Shown piece after piece: positions 23,957 through 33,890 of a stretch of DNA of 64,000 bases. The notes beneath the pieces were generated by a model. That model was not told where the DNA came from, ran no database searches, and saw only the letters and a program-made list of their open reading frames with translations. Every line of letters begins with the position of its first letter. Position 1 is the stretch's first letter. The stretch comes from Reticulitermes speratus (lineage: Eukaryota > Arthropoda > Insecta > Blattodea > Rhinotermitidae): contig JAJKFL010000237.1 of the NCBI GenBank assembly GCA_021186555.1, forward strand, positions 4,112,558 to 4,176,557, read 5' to 3'. The position numbers were made by a program, and so were the translations under genes.

Positions 23957-24230
23957 GGCCGTGCCATAGCTCAGGCGGTTAGTCGCCGGCCTCCCACCGC
24001 GGTAGACCCGGGTTCGATCCCGGGTCAGTCCACGTGGGATTTGTGGTGGACAAAGTAGCACTGGGAAAGGTTTTTCGCGTGTCAATTTTATTCCACCGGT
24101 GCTCCATTACATGGAAAAAAGAAAAAACTTATCATCTTTCTCTTCATCTTCATCACAGTGTTGCACAATAAGCCTCAAGGCTGCGGTGCGGCCGTAGCTT
24201 CTGCTGCGGGGCTCTTCACCACAAAAAAAA
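23957..24230 (+). mobile_element. SINE family B, best-preserved copy
   Basis: The head GCCATAGCTCAGGCGGTTAG gives an A box. ACCCGGGTTCGATCCCGGGT is a perfect B-box hairpin, followed by the body CCACGTGGGATTTGTGGTGG, the ACCGGTGCTCCATTACATGG segment, the CAAGGCTGCGGTGCGGCCGT segment and an A-rich end at the TA microsatellite (24230-24243). It is a tRNA-derived SINE of about 275 bp. Confidence 0.9.
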
Positions 24231-24243
24231 TATATATATATAT

Positions 24244-24508
24244 TCCCGCGTTGTTGACGGAATATGTACATACACACGAACACTCTGACTCAGTCGTATA
24301 CGTCACTGTTTGGCGGTTCTGTTAAAAATCGTTACCTTGAACCGGGATGGTGATGTCATTCTTGGTTCTGTTCGCTGAATTCACACGCGCACACTTCAAC
24401 GAACAGCCAGTGGCGGATTTCAGAAGCAGGTACAAGCTCTTAACGCGTAACAAAACCCATATGAAACACCTTTCAGGTTTAAAGTATAAAAAATTATAAA
24501 ATTTATAC
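24244..24508. other. Unassigned sequence
   Basis: Nothing is recognised between the TA microsatellite and the 23-bp array. Confidence 0.4.
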
Positions 24509-24760
24509 TGTTCACACCGTGCACTGTATACTGTTCACACCGTGCACCGTATACTGTTCACACCGTGCACTGTATACTGTTCACACCGTGCACCGTATAC
24601 TGTTCACACCGTGCACTGTATACTATTCACACCGTGCACTGTATATTGTTCACACCGTGCACTGTATACTGTTCAAACCGTGCACTGTATACTGTTCACA
24701 CCGTGCACTGTATACTGTTCACACCGTGCACTGTATACTGTTCATACCGTGCACTGTCTA
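24509..24760. repeat. Minisatellite, 23-bp unit, about 11 copies
   Basis: CACTGTATACTGTTCACACC plus GTG is repeated with few substitutions. Three plus-strand frames stay open through it only because 23 is not a multiple of 3 and the unit lacks stops. It abuts the foldback element at 24767. Confidence 0.95.
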
Positions 24761-24844
24761 TAATCAAATCACACAATTTTCAGCCCAACAAAAGGCACTA
24801 TATTATTTCCAGATATTCTATATCACAATATCACGATCAATCCT

Positions 24845-24879
24845 AAACGTTTCGATCCCTCGTGGGATCAACATCAGGG
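24845..24879 (-). ncRNA. Hammerhead-like motif, left arm
   Basis: The minus strand reads CTGATGT, T, stem II GATCCC-ACGA-GGGATC (6 bp, perfect), GAAAC, GTTTA. The last A of the CTGATGA box is T and the ACATGT palindrome is lost, so this copy is probably weaker than its partner. Confidence 0.5.
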
Positions 24880-25198
24880 ATTTATATCAAAGTAACATTT
24901 CACAAAACAGAACTAGCAATATATATATACGTATTAGAAAGGTATAAAAACTCGATCAGTAAAGATATAGGCGATTTATTTTGTAATGGATCCCTGATAT
25001 ACTATATTTTGGAGGTTTCCTCCGTTTATGCTCCGTTCTTCCACATACAAAAAGGCAAGCTCCAAAATACAGTATATCAGGGATCCATTACAAAATAAAT
25101 CGCCTATATCTTAACTGATGGAATTTTTGTACCTTTCTAATATGTATATATATATATTGCTAGTTCTGTTTTGTGAAATCTTACTTTGATATGAACCC

Positions 25199-25232
25199 CT
25201 GATGATGATTCCACGAGGGATCGAAACATGTA
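25199..25232 (+). ncRNA. Hammerhead-like motif, right arm
   Basis: It reads CTGATGA, T, stem II GATTCC-ACGA-GGGATC (6 bp including one G-T), GAAAC, ATGTA. The core matches the hammerhead consensus apart from the extra T before stem II. The ACATGT palindrome can form a minimal stem III only between two molecules. Confidence 0.6.
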
Positions 25233-25454
25233 GCATTGATCGTGATATTGTGATATAGAATATCTGGAAATAATATAGTGCCTTTTGTTGGGCTGAGTGT
25301 TGTGTGATTAAAAAATTATAAATTTACCATTAAGGTATAAACGTAATATCAAATAAAACCTAGGAAAATAACTTATTAAATTAAATTAAACCAAAGTACA
25401 CTTTTGTCTGTTTTTGTTTCCTGTGGGAAGAATTTGATATATGAAACTTGTTTA

Positions 25455-25872
25455 TGATTGAAAACTTGATCTATGAACTTGATCTATGAAACTTGATCTA
25501 TGAAACTTGATCTATGAAACTTGATCTATGAAACTTGATCTATGAAAGAACTTGATCTATGAAACTTGATCTATGAAACTTGATCTGACTATATGAAACT
25601 TGATCTATGAAAACTATTGATCTATGAAACTTATCTAGAAACTTGATCTATGAAACTTGATCTATGAAACTTGATCTATGAAACTTGATCTATGAAACTG
25701 ATTGAATTGATCTATGAAACTTGATCTATGAAAACTAATTGATCTATGAAACTTGATCTATAAACTTGATCTATGAAACTTGATCTATGAATACTAAAAA
25801 TTGATCTATGAAACTTGATCTATGAAACTTGATCTATGAAAACTTGATCTGAATTTGATCTAGAACTACTCT
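25455..25872. repeat. Minisatellite, 14-bp unit, about 28 copies, irregular
   Basis: The unit AAACTTGATCTATG is repeated with many insertions and deletions (for example CTGACTATATG, AAACTATTGATC). The mess is more typical of a poorly resolved short-period array than of point-mutation decay. Confidence 0.9.
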
Positions 25873-26190
25873 ACTGAACATTAGAACACAAATGTAAGAT
25901 ATATGAGAAAAGAATGGTAGAGAGACATTTGAAACTGTGAAGAAATAATACGAATAGATAGATTTGTCCTAATCATCAACGTGTGATGTTAAGTAAGTAA
26001 CCAACTAAGTAAATAATTAAATGGCTTGAGAAATTCACCCATTTTTTAAAACCCGAAATTTCATAAACACGTTCACAATATTCAAACATTAGTCCCTCTC
26101 TTGAATGAGATAAGTCCAGACAATTCTATACAATACATTTACATATCATTTTCTCATCTACTTTTAGGGCATCAAAGTGGCTTCCAAGCT
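25873..26190. other. Unassigned sequence
   Basis: AT-rich, with no recognisable gene or element. Confidence 0.4.
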
Positions 26191-26420
26191 TCATGGCGAA
26201 TCACTGCAAAAACAGTAACAAACGCGAGATTTGGGGTTCTCAGAGAGGTGTTGCTGATGACTCGAGTCTTCTGGTCTTCTGGGATATGACACCGTGTTGT
26301 CCGGTGAGTCCAAGACAAATCTGTGTAGACTGTTTCACACTGACGATGCAGGAACTACGGCCCTCCGAATCGTCGGGAACGACACAACGAAACGTCCCAG
26401 AACACTTTAATTTAGAGTAG
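26191..26420 (+). repeat. Interspersed repeat with a VFWDMTPC-type chance translation
   Basis: The stretch translates piecewise as FGVLREVLLMTRVFW and LLVFWDMTPCCPVS in two frames, which I recall as a dispersed blattodean repeat. A related end (TRRHISEGSNLHSHNCENTK) is at 33150-33310. The frames are broken, and I could not place the family among LINEs or SINEs. Confidence 0.4.
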
Positions 26421-26431
26421 TATTCTTTTTA

Positions 26432-27122
26432 GGCGCTTTCGCAAAAGCGACTCTTAGCTTCGTCATGCCCGTCTGTCTGTCCGTCCGTCTGTTCGCATGG
26501 AGCAACTCGGCTCCCATCGGAAGGATTGTCATGAAATTTTGTTATTTGAGGATTTTTCGAAAATCAGTCGAAAAAATTTAAGTTTCATTAAAATCTGGCA
26601 AGAATAATGGCACTTTACATGAAGACCCGTGTAAATTAATGATAATATCTCGCTGAATTATTCTTAAAATGAGAAATGTTTCAGACAAAACTTGTAGAGG
26701 AAATCAAAACACACATTTTATGTTCAATAACTTTTTTCCGATAATCGTGCCGTTTATGAGATAATATAGACAAATATGGTACAGCCAGACAGGCCACAGA
26801 TGACAATATAATATGGCGCATGCGCTTTGCATGCTGGATAACTAAAGCAAGAACACATGCACACGCTCATAATATTTAATTTCTTTAAATATTTTAACAT
26901 CTTTTGGCCAAATGAGAAACTATCAGCTTCACGCTTTCAGTTACGTGTCTTGTCCGTCCAATCGTCCCGCACTTGCGCTACGCCGTATTTCAACTGCCCC
27001 TGACGACCGTCTCTTCCAGCTCCTATTTGCGAGGCTGATGTGTTTTTCAGTTTGCGGTTGTAGCATCAGATGCCGCGTGCGTAATGGTGCATGTAGCGCT
27101 GTGTATTTCTGTCACTAAGACA
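26432..27122 (+). repeat. Interspersed repeat Y, long copy
   Basis: It starts GGCGCTTTCGCAAAAGCGAC followed by a CTGTCTGTCCGTCCGTCTGT tract. Shared blocks are AAGTTTCATTAAAATCTG, GATAATATCTCGCTGAATT, TGAGAAATGTTTCAGA, CACACATTTTATGTTCAATA, CCACAGATGACAATATAATA and GCGCATGCGCTTTGCATGCT. It is non-coding. Parallel copies at 34592 and 59772 are about 80-90% similar by eye. Confidence 0.75.
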
Positions 27123-27149
27123 CGTTTCTTTGCCTTCAAACAGACAGCC

Positions 27150-27615
27150 GAGACGTTCAGACTCTTAAAGCCCAGTGGTTAGTTTATGTACCACCGGGTT
27201 TTACATTCATAACTATATGGTCTGCCCACGCAGTGTATTTATGTAATTATTACAGATCTCAGAACAAACAGCGATTTTTTTTTTCAATGGCTCGACAGCC
27301 CCTTGGGGGCCTAGGACTCTTCATTATCGAGGCTTCACAATCACACTCAGACACACCACACTCGGTAGGACTCCTCTGGACGAGTGATCAGCCCGACGCA
27401 GAGACCTCTACCTAACAATACACAACACTCACAACAGACAGACATCCATGCCCCCGGTGGGATTCGAACCCACAATCCCAGCAAGCGAGCGGCCGCAGAC
27501 CCACTCCTTAGACAGCGCGGCCACTGGGATCGACAAACACTGAATATTTCCCTACAAAATATTAATTAACTGCTCTTACAACGGCAACAACGGAGAGTGT
27601 TTACTGCGCTGATCC
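27150..27615 (-). repeat. Copy of the 10.7-kb dispersed element, split by a SINE
   Basis: Reverse of the element at 10740-11470: AAGCCCAGTGGTTAGTTTAT, CGCAGTGTATTTATGTAA, AGATCTCAGAACAAACAGCG, then the family C SINE, then GTGTTTACTGCGCT at the far end. It carries a single unit, unlike the amplified copy. Confidence 0.7.
27276..27532 (-). mobile_element. SINE family C, full length, nested
   Basis: On the minus strand it starts GATCCCAGTGGCCGCGCTGT, has the B box GGGTTCGAATCCCACC and ends with GGGGCTGTCGAGCCATTG plus an A run. It sits inside the 10.7-kb-type element. The flanks TCAGTGTTTGT and TCGCTGTTTGT form an imperfect target duplication. Confidence 0.9.
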
Positions 27616-28160
27616 CGCTGTAAGCAGACACGTCCTCCTTATCCCGCTGTAAGCAGACACGTCCTCCTTATCCCGCTGTAAGCAGACACGTCCTCCTTAT
27701 CCCGCTGTAAGCAGACACGTCCTCCTTATCCCGCTGTAAGCAGACACGTCCTCCTTATCCCGCTGTAAGCAGACACGTCCTCCTTATCCCGCTGTAAGCA
27801 GACACGTCCTCCTTATCCCGCTGTAAGCAGACACGTCCTCCTTATCCCGCTGTAAGCAGACACGTCCTCCTTATCCCGCTGTAAGCAGACACGTCCTCCT
27901 TATCCCGCTGTAAGCAGACACGTCCTCCTTATCCCGCTGTAAGCAGACACGTCCTCCTTATCCCGCTGTAAGCAGACACGTCCTCCTTATCCCGCTGTAA
28001 GCAGACACGTCCTCCTTATCCCGCTGTAAGCAGACACGTCCTCCTTATCCCGCTGTAAGCAGACACGTCCTCCTTATCCCGCTGTAAGCAGACACGTCCT
28101 CCTTATCCCGCTGTAAGCAGACACGTCCTCCTTATCCCGCTGTAAGCAGACACGTCCTCC
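27611..28160. repeat. Minisatellite, 29-bp unit, about 19 identical copies
   Basis: CGCTGTAAGCAGACACGTCC plus TCCTTATCC is repeated without a visible change through the array. Such homogeneity implies very recent expansion, or a consensus forced to uniformity. Confidence 0.97.
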
Positions 28161-28164
28161 TCTC

Positions 28165-28330
28165 TGCGTGACTTCAGGCTTTTACCGCGATGTATACGAG
28201 ATCTGCGCTCTTTTCGGATATTACGCAGCGAATAGTGGTAATTCTGTACCGACGTTTCGGGACAACCTGTCGGTCCCATTTTCAAGTGTCAAGTAGCCCA
28301 AGAAGATTGGTTTGAACCAGTCCTTAATAT
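28165..28330. repeat. Interspersed repeat V with a hammerhead-like core, copy 1
   Basis: It shares GCGCTCTTTTCGGATATTAC, TACCGACGTTTCGGGA and GTCAAGTAGCCCAAG with 43828-43945. On the minus strand at 28249-28286 there is TTGAAAA, T, stem GGGAC/GTCCC, GAAACGTCGG, a degenerate hammerhead order. Confidence 0.55.
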
Positions 28331-29415
28331 ACATACACCATTTTCCCCTAATCTCACCCCAATTTTTTTTATTTCCCTCTTCAACCCGGTAGCCAAAAAA
28401 AAAAAATTCTTAGGTGAAAAAAATTAGGGGCATTTGCCCCCCCTTGCCCCCCCAATTTAAGTCTGTTTATATGGATTCACCATGTATATGTAGTTCTTTT
28501 ACTGTGTGAGATCCTGTAAATTTACAATTTTGATCATTCAGTAGCTGAGAGGTGTAAAATTGTGTAAGTTGTAATAGGATGTATACTAGGTGGTGTTACA
28601 ATATTTAGAAAGCAGGATAAAATTAGTAAGTGATGTGTGTAAAACTGGACACCAGGCGATGATTATGTAGTTTATGTAGATCTGACGGTTATTTTTTTCG
28701 GCGTGACATATACAACAAATAACCATCAGATCTGCCCTGCGAAGGTGGCTCAAACATTGAAATTCTCTTAATTCTATAAAAATTTCGATTCGATTTTATG
28801 CGAGCGTGATAGAAAACAAAATTGAACCCGATGGTGCAGCGCGGCGTCTGTCACGGGATGTCTCGGCAGATGCAAGCTTACTGTGCGATAAAGCTGCCAT
28901 GATCGGGGACACGATAAAAGGGACACCTATATAAAAACACTTGGCATGTAGAGCGTTGCATATTTCTTAAGAGTTGGCCGATTCTGCATTCGGATAGAAT
29001 ATTGCTAGACCTATGTTAGTGTTTGATGCTTTGCTTCGTATGAAATAGACGTCAGAACTGTGTACAGGTTTAGCAGTTGGGACTTATCTTGCGATGAATA
29101 CTGAGCGGTTTAACGGACGCACTGTTAACATACGGTCAGTGACACAGATGCTTGTCTCTCCCGCAAAGAACGCCTGTTTGCACGTTTCCACCAGTAATAA
29201 TGTAATGTCAAGTTATATAACCTTATTCGGCACGACACGGATCGGGGCGGCGACCCCTTCCTGACGACAGGGCAAACACACAGATGAAGACCTCAACACA
29301 GGCACTTGTTCATGGATGTGTTTATCTTAGGCTTCGTTTATTGAAGTCAACTGTCTCAAATATGCAGCGGGAAGTCGCATGACGTCACATTACGGTTCAA
29401 CGTACCGCGCTTCAT
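28331..29415. other. Unassigned sequence with one hairpin
   Basis: A-rich and C-rich runs lie at 28365-28455. A hairpin at 28676-28736 has arms AGATCTGACGGTTATTT and AAATAACCATCAGATCT with one mismatch and a 26-nt loop. A TATATAAAAACAC box near 28930 is not supported as a promoter by any downstream gene. Confidence 0.4.
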
Positions 29416-29560
29416 CTGGCTCAGGATGGGGTCCAGTGAGGGGGACTTTATGAAATCGGGGTTCCATAAAAGGTGATGAATTTTCTTGACCAACTTATAA
29501 GAGGGATTAGCTTCTAAAGAAGGATTCTAATCCTTGCAGTTCGTTAGTATTTTCTCGGCG
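29416..29560 (+). pseudogene. LINE family 1, 3'-end remnant
   Basis: GGCTCAGGATGGGGTCCAGT and GGGGTTCCATAAAA correspond to the LAQDRD...NLRVP-stop end of the LINE at 62390-62541. TTCTTGACCAACTTATAAGA, AGCTTCTAAAGAAGGATTCT and CAGTTCGTTAG follow as the 3'-UTR. The reading frame is wrecked. Confidence 0.65.
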
Positions 29561-29592
29561 GTTACTGCCCTTCCGGGATGTGACGCCTGCGA

Positions 29593-29868
29593 AAGTTAAA
29601 GTAAAGTTCACCCTATAACAGACCATGAAGACCCAGAAAGGGATTGGAGGTATAGCTCTACTTTTTCTGTGATGGGGGTGGGTGGTCAACGCCACGCCCC
29701 GGCCGCTTTATCCCCACGAAAGAGACTCGGTACCCATTGTATAAGGGGCTGGGTGGGCCCCATGGATGGTCTGGACGGGTGCGGAAAATCTCGCTCCCAC
29801 CGGGATTCGATCTCCGGGCCGTCCAGCCCGTAGCGAGTAACTATACCGACTGAGCTATCTCGGCCCAT
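29593..29868 (-). mobile_element. SINE family A, full length
   Basis: On the minus strand it starts GGCCGAGATAGCTCAGTCGG, with a full A box, then a CGGGATTCGATC-type B-box region, GGGTACCGAGTCTCTTTCG and the AAAGTTAAAGTAAAG tail end. It has one of the best heads in the window, and its chance translation MGRDSSVGIVTRYGLDGPEI is the recognisable signature. Confidence 0.92.
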
Positions 29869-29879
29869 GACGACCATGT

Positions 29880-30369
29880 ATTTACCGGTATTCCGGAGAC
29901 GTCTACTGCCTCCAGCTTCAGGGTAGAATAGTGTATGTGAAATGTGTTGTACCTGTTCAGAAGAATAATAAAGTACAGATCCCAGTTAACTTCTTAACCA
30001 GCTGAGAGACAGACAGTTGCTGCAGAAAGACCTTGCACCATGCACATGCAGGGACTGCCGTTACGGTTCGTGTATTTGAACGCCGGACTGCAGGCTAGAA
30101 GTCAGCGTGCACCAGGAAGGTCCCGCGACCGGCCAACTGTATCAAGGTGTTCCGTGGTAATCCTCGATCCCACAGCAATGCTGAGTTTGCACCAGGATTC
30201 CACGTTGCATTGCAAGCTGCTCATGCAGCTTTCAAAACACTCTCTTCAAATTTTCAGCCCAAACCCAGCCCTCCCAAATTGATCAAGAACTTCACATTAA
30301 TGCAGCCCTCCAAACATGATATTCGAGCAAATATTTAACGTCTTTCCCCTAAAGCATTACAAAGACAGC
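29880..30369. other. Unassigned sequence with an open frame of doubtful status
   Basis: A frame at 30147-30338 (+) starts MFRGNPRSHSNAEFAPGFHV and runs 63 residues. I do not recognise it. It has no splice signals of note and may be an old repeat. Confidence 0.3.
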
Positions 30370-30485
30370 TCAATTTCCGTAATTTACAGGTCAATTTACG
30401 TAATTTACAGGTCATTTTCGTAATTTACAGGTCAATTTCCGTAATTTACAGGTCAATTTCCGTAATTTGCAGGTCGATTTCCGTA
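30370..30485. repeat. Tandem repeat, 21-bp unit, about 5 copies
   Basis: CAATTTCCGTAATTTACAGG plus T is repeated with a few substitutions. Confidence 0.9.
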
Positions 30486-30721
30486 CTTTTAACTCCTCCA
30501 TTTCTCAAGCTCAACACTATCTCCAGCCCTACCTTTACCATAAGGGCGAGCGGGCACTGTCGATGAACCATCAGAGCAACAAATTTGTCCTTCCTGGTAT
30601 AATAAATGCAATGTATCTCAATACACCCTTATTGTTGCTTTTTTCTTTGGGCTTCAAGGGTCAGTGTGGTCCGTCCAGCAGTGTGAACATTCTGCAAAGT
30701 GTTCGACTGAATACCTAAGGG

Positions 30722-30899
30722 CATGGGTCGCCAAACCGCGGTCCGCTGCCACATTTGTAAATTGGGTATACACTACAAAAATTGCACAATAATTTAGGCG
30801 GTTATGTAAGCCACCTACTGTTAGTTTTAGACGTGCGGCAAACTAAACAGCCCACAATAACGGGTGTGGCCCTTTGCCTAAAAAGATTGGAGGCCCATG
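30722..30899. mobile_element. Short hAT-like MITE, 178 bp
   Basis: The ends CATGGGTCGCCAAACC and the complement of GATTGGAGGCCCATG are related inverted repeats, with GCGGTCCGC next to the left end. The 8-bp flanks are CCTAAGGG (30714-30721) and CTTAAGGG (30900-30907), with one mismatch. The interior is non-coding. It resembles Charlie-type hAT MITEs in end sequence and size. Confidence 0.65.
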
Positions 30900-30909
30900 C
30901 TTAAGGGCG

Positions 30910-31857
30910 AATGCTACTTGGACAAACCTTGTCATAGATGGGATTCAATCAGATATTGGAGGGTTTTATTTTTATATTGAGAGACAACGTCGGTACCTTT
31001 GATTACACAGTGTAGAATGAACTGCAAAGGCTGTAGACAGAAGTGTTTTCGGCCCATATGACATTCTATCCCAACAACTACAGGGTCTGAGGAATAACAC
31101 GAAAATATCTCAATCTGTATATTTGGCGTCCTGGTCGAGATTCGACCTGAAAACTCGGTAACAGAAGCCACGGTCTTTACCGGCCGTGCAGTTTTGCTCA
31201 ATAAAGTTGCGATGTTTTAGATGGGTGTATGGGCTGAAGTCACGTGACTGATATACAGGCCAGAGACGGGCTTTTGAAATGTTGGGTTCTATAAGAAGGG
31301 GAACTCCCTTGGCCAGCTGACAGCGAGTATCGGCTTATCAGTGTCTTTTCCGCACTGATCTGTACACTTAACTAACAACAGTCAGTCACGTACGTACATA
31401 CAGCAACCAGTACAGCCTCCATAACTGTGTAAGGTCCGGCGGTGAGGTCCACTGCATCTGAAGCAGTCCGATGCCCCCACAGTGTAGGTGACCTTGCCAC
31501 CCGACCTTCAACAAGTAACAACCGGCTGATCTGTAAACGGGGGGGCTCAATAACAGGTACAATACTGAGAATAAAAACTGTTCTTTGTCAGAAAGATACA
31601 AATAGGAATAAATTGGCTAAGATTATATTGGAAATATTGTACAGACAAACCCAGTCCCCAAATATAGCCCCATTTATGTTTCTATAATCAAATTTCGCCC
31701 TATATATAAACCAAGTCTTCAAATTCAGCCCCAAATATAATCCCGTCCTCAAATTTCCCCCAAATATATCCACAGTTATAAGTTTCGTCTACCATACAAT
31801 AGAATCCTAAACTGTCGCACTATATGTAATACCAAACCTCACATTTTGCTTACGCAG
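30910..31857. other. Unassigned sequence with a faint LINE tail
   Basis: 31255-31345 (GGGTTCTATAAGAAGGGGAA, TTGGCCAGCTGACAGCGAGT) may be an old LINE family 1 3'-UTR. The remainder, including short frames at 31386-31687, is unrecognised. Confidence 0.35.
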
Positions 31858-32193
31858 TGTCATACAACGTACACCCTGTACTAATAGTCATACAATGTAC
31901 ACTCTGTACTAATAGTCATACAATGTACACTCTGTACTAATAGTCATACAATGTACACTCTGTACTAATAGTCATACAATGTACACCCTGTACTAATAGT
32001 CATACAATGTACACTCTGTAATAATAGTCATACAATGTACACCCTGTACTAATAGTCATACAATGTACACCCTGTACTAATAGTCGTACAATGTACACCC
32101 TGTACTAATAGTCATACAATGTACACCCTGTACTAATAGTCATACAATGTACACCCTGTACTAATAGTCATACAATGTACACCCTGTACTAAC
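31858..32193. repeat. Minisatellite, 28-bp unit, about 12 copies
   Basis: CATACAATGTACACCCTGTA plus CTAATAGT is repeated. Copies alternate ACACCC and ACACTC. Confidence 0.95.
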
Positions 32194-32820
32194 AGAACAT
32201 GTTCGTATTTTAATCTTTTAGTCTTCAGCGTGCGACTTGTAAGAATTTGTTAACCGGTACAATTTTTGGATGAAAATAAAATTTGCAAAAATATGCATAT
32301 TAACTTCGACACGTTTATCTGGCCGTCTGTCTACATTTAATAACAACTCCGGTATCGCTTTATATATTTTCACGAAATTTCGTATCGTGGTAATCATACT
32401 AAAATTTGTCAAGGCGTTCAAATTTTCAAATCGGACAACTTTTTTACACGGACATACTTTATGAAGATTTGCACGGACTTCTGCGTGTATCTCAAATTTT
32501 CTGCAAGTCTTATTGCTTCTTTCTTAGAAAACTGCACAAAAGTTACTTTTTCTGTCTTATTAACTTCATTGACTTTTTCAAAAGCCGGACTGTTTTGCAG
32601 ACCGTACATAAGGCAGCATAAGAAGTGGCCACTCCAAATTATAGAAGCAATACGATAGCCATATCGCCAGAATTGTCACATTATGCAAATATTTCCTTCG
32701 TTGAGGATTCATGTCTCTGCGTTGTGACAAAAATAGCTGTGCGAACCTCAAAGCCCACATTTCCTTAGTTTTTACGCCGAAATTAAAGCTTTCTGAAGAA
32801 TTTACCAGGATGTAGTACCG
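32194..32820. other. Unassigned sequence, possibly a very old repeat Y copy
   Basis: ACGTTTATCTGGCCGTCTGT and TTTCACGAAATTTCGTATCG recall the start of repeat Y, but the alignment is poor. No gene is supported. Confidence 0.3.
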
Positions 32821-32821
32821 T

Positions 32822-33127
32822 GTAAAGCAAAGCAAAGCAATCTCATTACAGGCCTGTACAGGCCCTTTAGGGTTCCAGGAGTTTGAGGCTCCAAGATTTC
32901 TAGACAATCGGCACATGAAGGTGGTAAGGTTGTCAGCACCGGCCGCCTTTACCCCCCAGGAAATATTCCTGTTACTTATTTCTGTTAGAGGCTGAGTCCA
33001 GAGCCATAGTGCGGGCGGAAGGTATATGTCAATGAAAAATTCCAATCGGGAATCCATCGGGAATCGAACCCGCTACCTTCCGGCTTGTAGCGCAGTGCCT
33101 CAACCAACTGCGCCACCGCGTGCCCGC
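32822..33127 (-). mobile_element. SINE family D, full length
   Basis: On the minus strand the head GGCACGCGGTGGCGCAGTTG (A box region) and GCGGGTTCGATTCCCGATG (B box) are followed by ATTTTTCATTGACATA, AGGGGGTAAAGGCGGCCGGT, CCTTACCACCTTCATGTGCC and a GCTTTGCTTTGCTTT tail. It is a tRNA-derived SINE of about 300 bp, with chance translation TRWRSWLRHCATSRKVAGSI. Confidence 0.9.
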
Positions 33128-33149
33128 AGTAATACTGTGTAGTTTTCTT

Positions 33150-33315
33150 GGTATGTACTGACACTTCGAAAGAACCTGATGTCTCCAGATCACTGCTGAA
33201 GCTGTGGGCAGCAGGTTCCGACGAAATATTGACATCGATTACCTTAAGAACACGGCGTCATATCTCAGAAGGCAGCAATCTGCATAGTCACAACTGTGAG
33301 AACACAAAATCACAC
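33150..33315 (+). repeat. Interspersed repeat related to 26191-26420 (3' part)
   Basis: ATGTACTGACACTTCGAAAG, CTGAAGCTGTGGGCAGCAGG and AACACGGCGTCATATCTCAG belong to a dispersed family with a chance translation of TRRHISEGSNLHSH type. Shorter similarities occur near 15365-15400 and 55155-55210. Confidence 0.4.
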
Positions 33316-33611
33316 ATTGAAACTAAATGTTTAATTTTCTCGATCCGCCCACCTGCAGACTGAATGCTGCACACGTCACGGACCGGCCACGTACCGCAAG
33401 GTGTACCAGAACTACAACTGCAGGTAACGGAACTCAAGTGAGGGGTCGCGAGCCGAGTTCTGCATTAAACCTTTTATCACTGCCTGTATTATTTTTCAGT
33501 TCTGTCGTGTGCATTTTTGTGGCGGTTTAAAAAACGAGAACTTCCAGAAAAGTCACAAATTACACACCAACAAAATGCACTATATTTTCACTTTATATTC
33601 TTCAACCCCTA

Positions 33612-33645
33612 CACATGTTTCAACCCTTACAAGGCCATCTTCAGG
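33612..33645 (-). ncRNA. Hammerhead-like motif, decayed stem II
   Basis: On the minus strand CTGAAGA, T, GGCCTTGTAAGGGTT, GAAAC, ATGTG. Stem II has lost two of its pairs relative to the copy at 39472-39507. Confidence 0.5.
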
Positions 33646-33713
33646 GGCTCGTAATCTACATTTACTTTACATCCATTGTTTATGTCTGCTATTATGTTAT
33701 ATATCACATGTAG

Positions 33714-33890
33714 TGGGGGGACAAGGAAGGAGCCTCGACGTGTGCAATGATACTGTGACAGTGCCATCTGGAAAGTACCATTGACGGCGTCCTCTGGAAA
33801 CTTTTATTAATAGACGGTTAATCCTTCCAACACCGGACAGTAAAGATGATAATTTAATGGTCCGGACACGATAAAGAAAAGAAAGAAAGA
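33714..33890 (+). mobile_element. Unrecognised short retroposon with a 13-bp target duplication
   Basis: ATATCACATGTAG flanks it at 33701-33713 and 33891-33903. The insert begins TGGGGGGACAAGG and ends with an A-rich AAAGAAAAGAAAGAAAGA tail, which is the architecture of a retroposed short RNA. No tRNA B box is visible, so the parent RNA is unknown. Confidence 0.75.

Larger units (their letters stand above)
24767..25309. mobile_element. Foldback element, 543 bp, with head-to-head hammerhead-like motifs
   Basis: The two halves are reverse complements from AATCACACAA at the left end to TGTGTGATT at the right, turning around near 25006-25064. The arms are about 230-250 bp and include GGCACTATATTATTTCCAGA, GATATAGGCGATTTATTTTG and GGATCCCTGATATACTATAT. 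Each arm bears a hammerhead-like motif, minus at 24845-24879 and plus at 25199-25232. Arm divergence is modest. No protein is encoded. It resembles inverted terminal units of Penelope-like elements or a foldback MITE. Confidence 0.75.

Noticed and set aside
23957-24030. tRNA genes
   Set aside because: Good A and B boxes occur in many places, but each continues into a conserved SINE body and does not fold as a complete tRNA cloverleaf. They were called SINE heads.
22455-28160. CRISPR-like arrays
   Set aside because: The 49-bp and 29-bp arrays have no unique spacers between repeats and sit in eukaryotic DNA. They are minisatellites.
28925-28945. TATA-box promoter
   Set aside because: TATATAAAAACAC alone in AT-rich DNA with no downstream exon is not evidence for a promoter.
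30147-30338. Open frame with PGFHVALQAAHAAFKTLSSN
   Set aside because: Faintly protein-like, but without splice signals or a second copy. Left as unassigned rather than called a gene.
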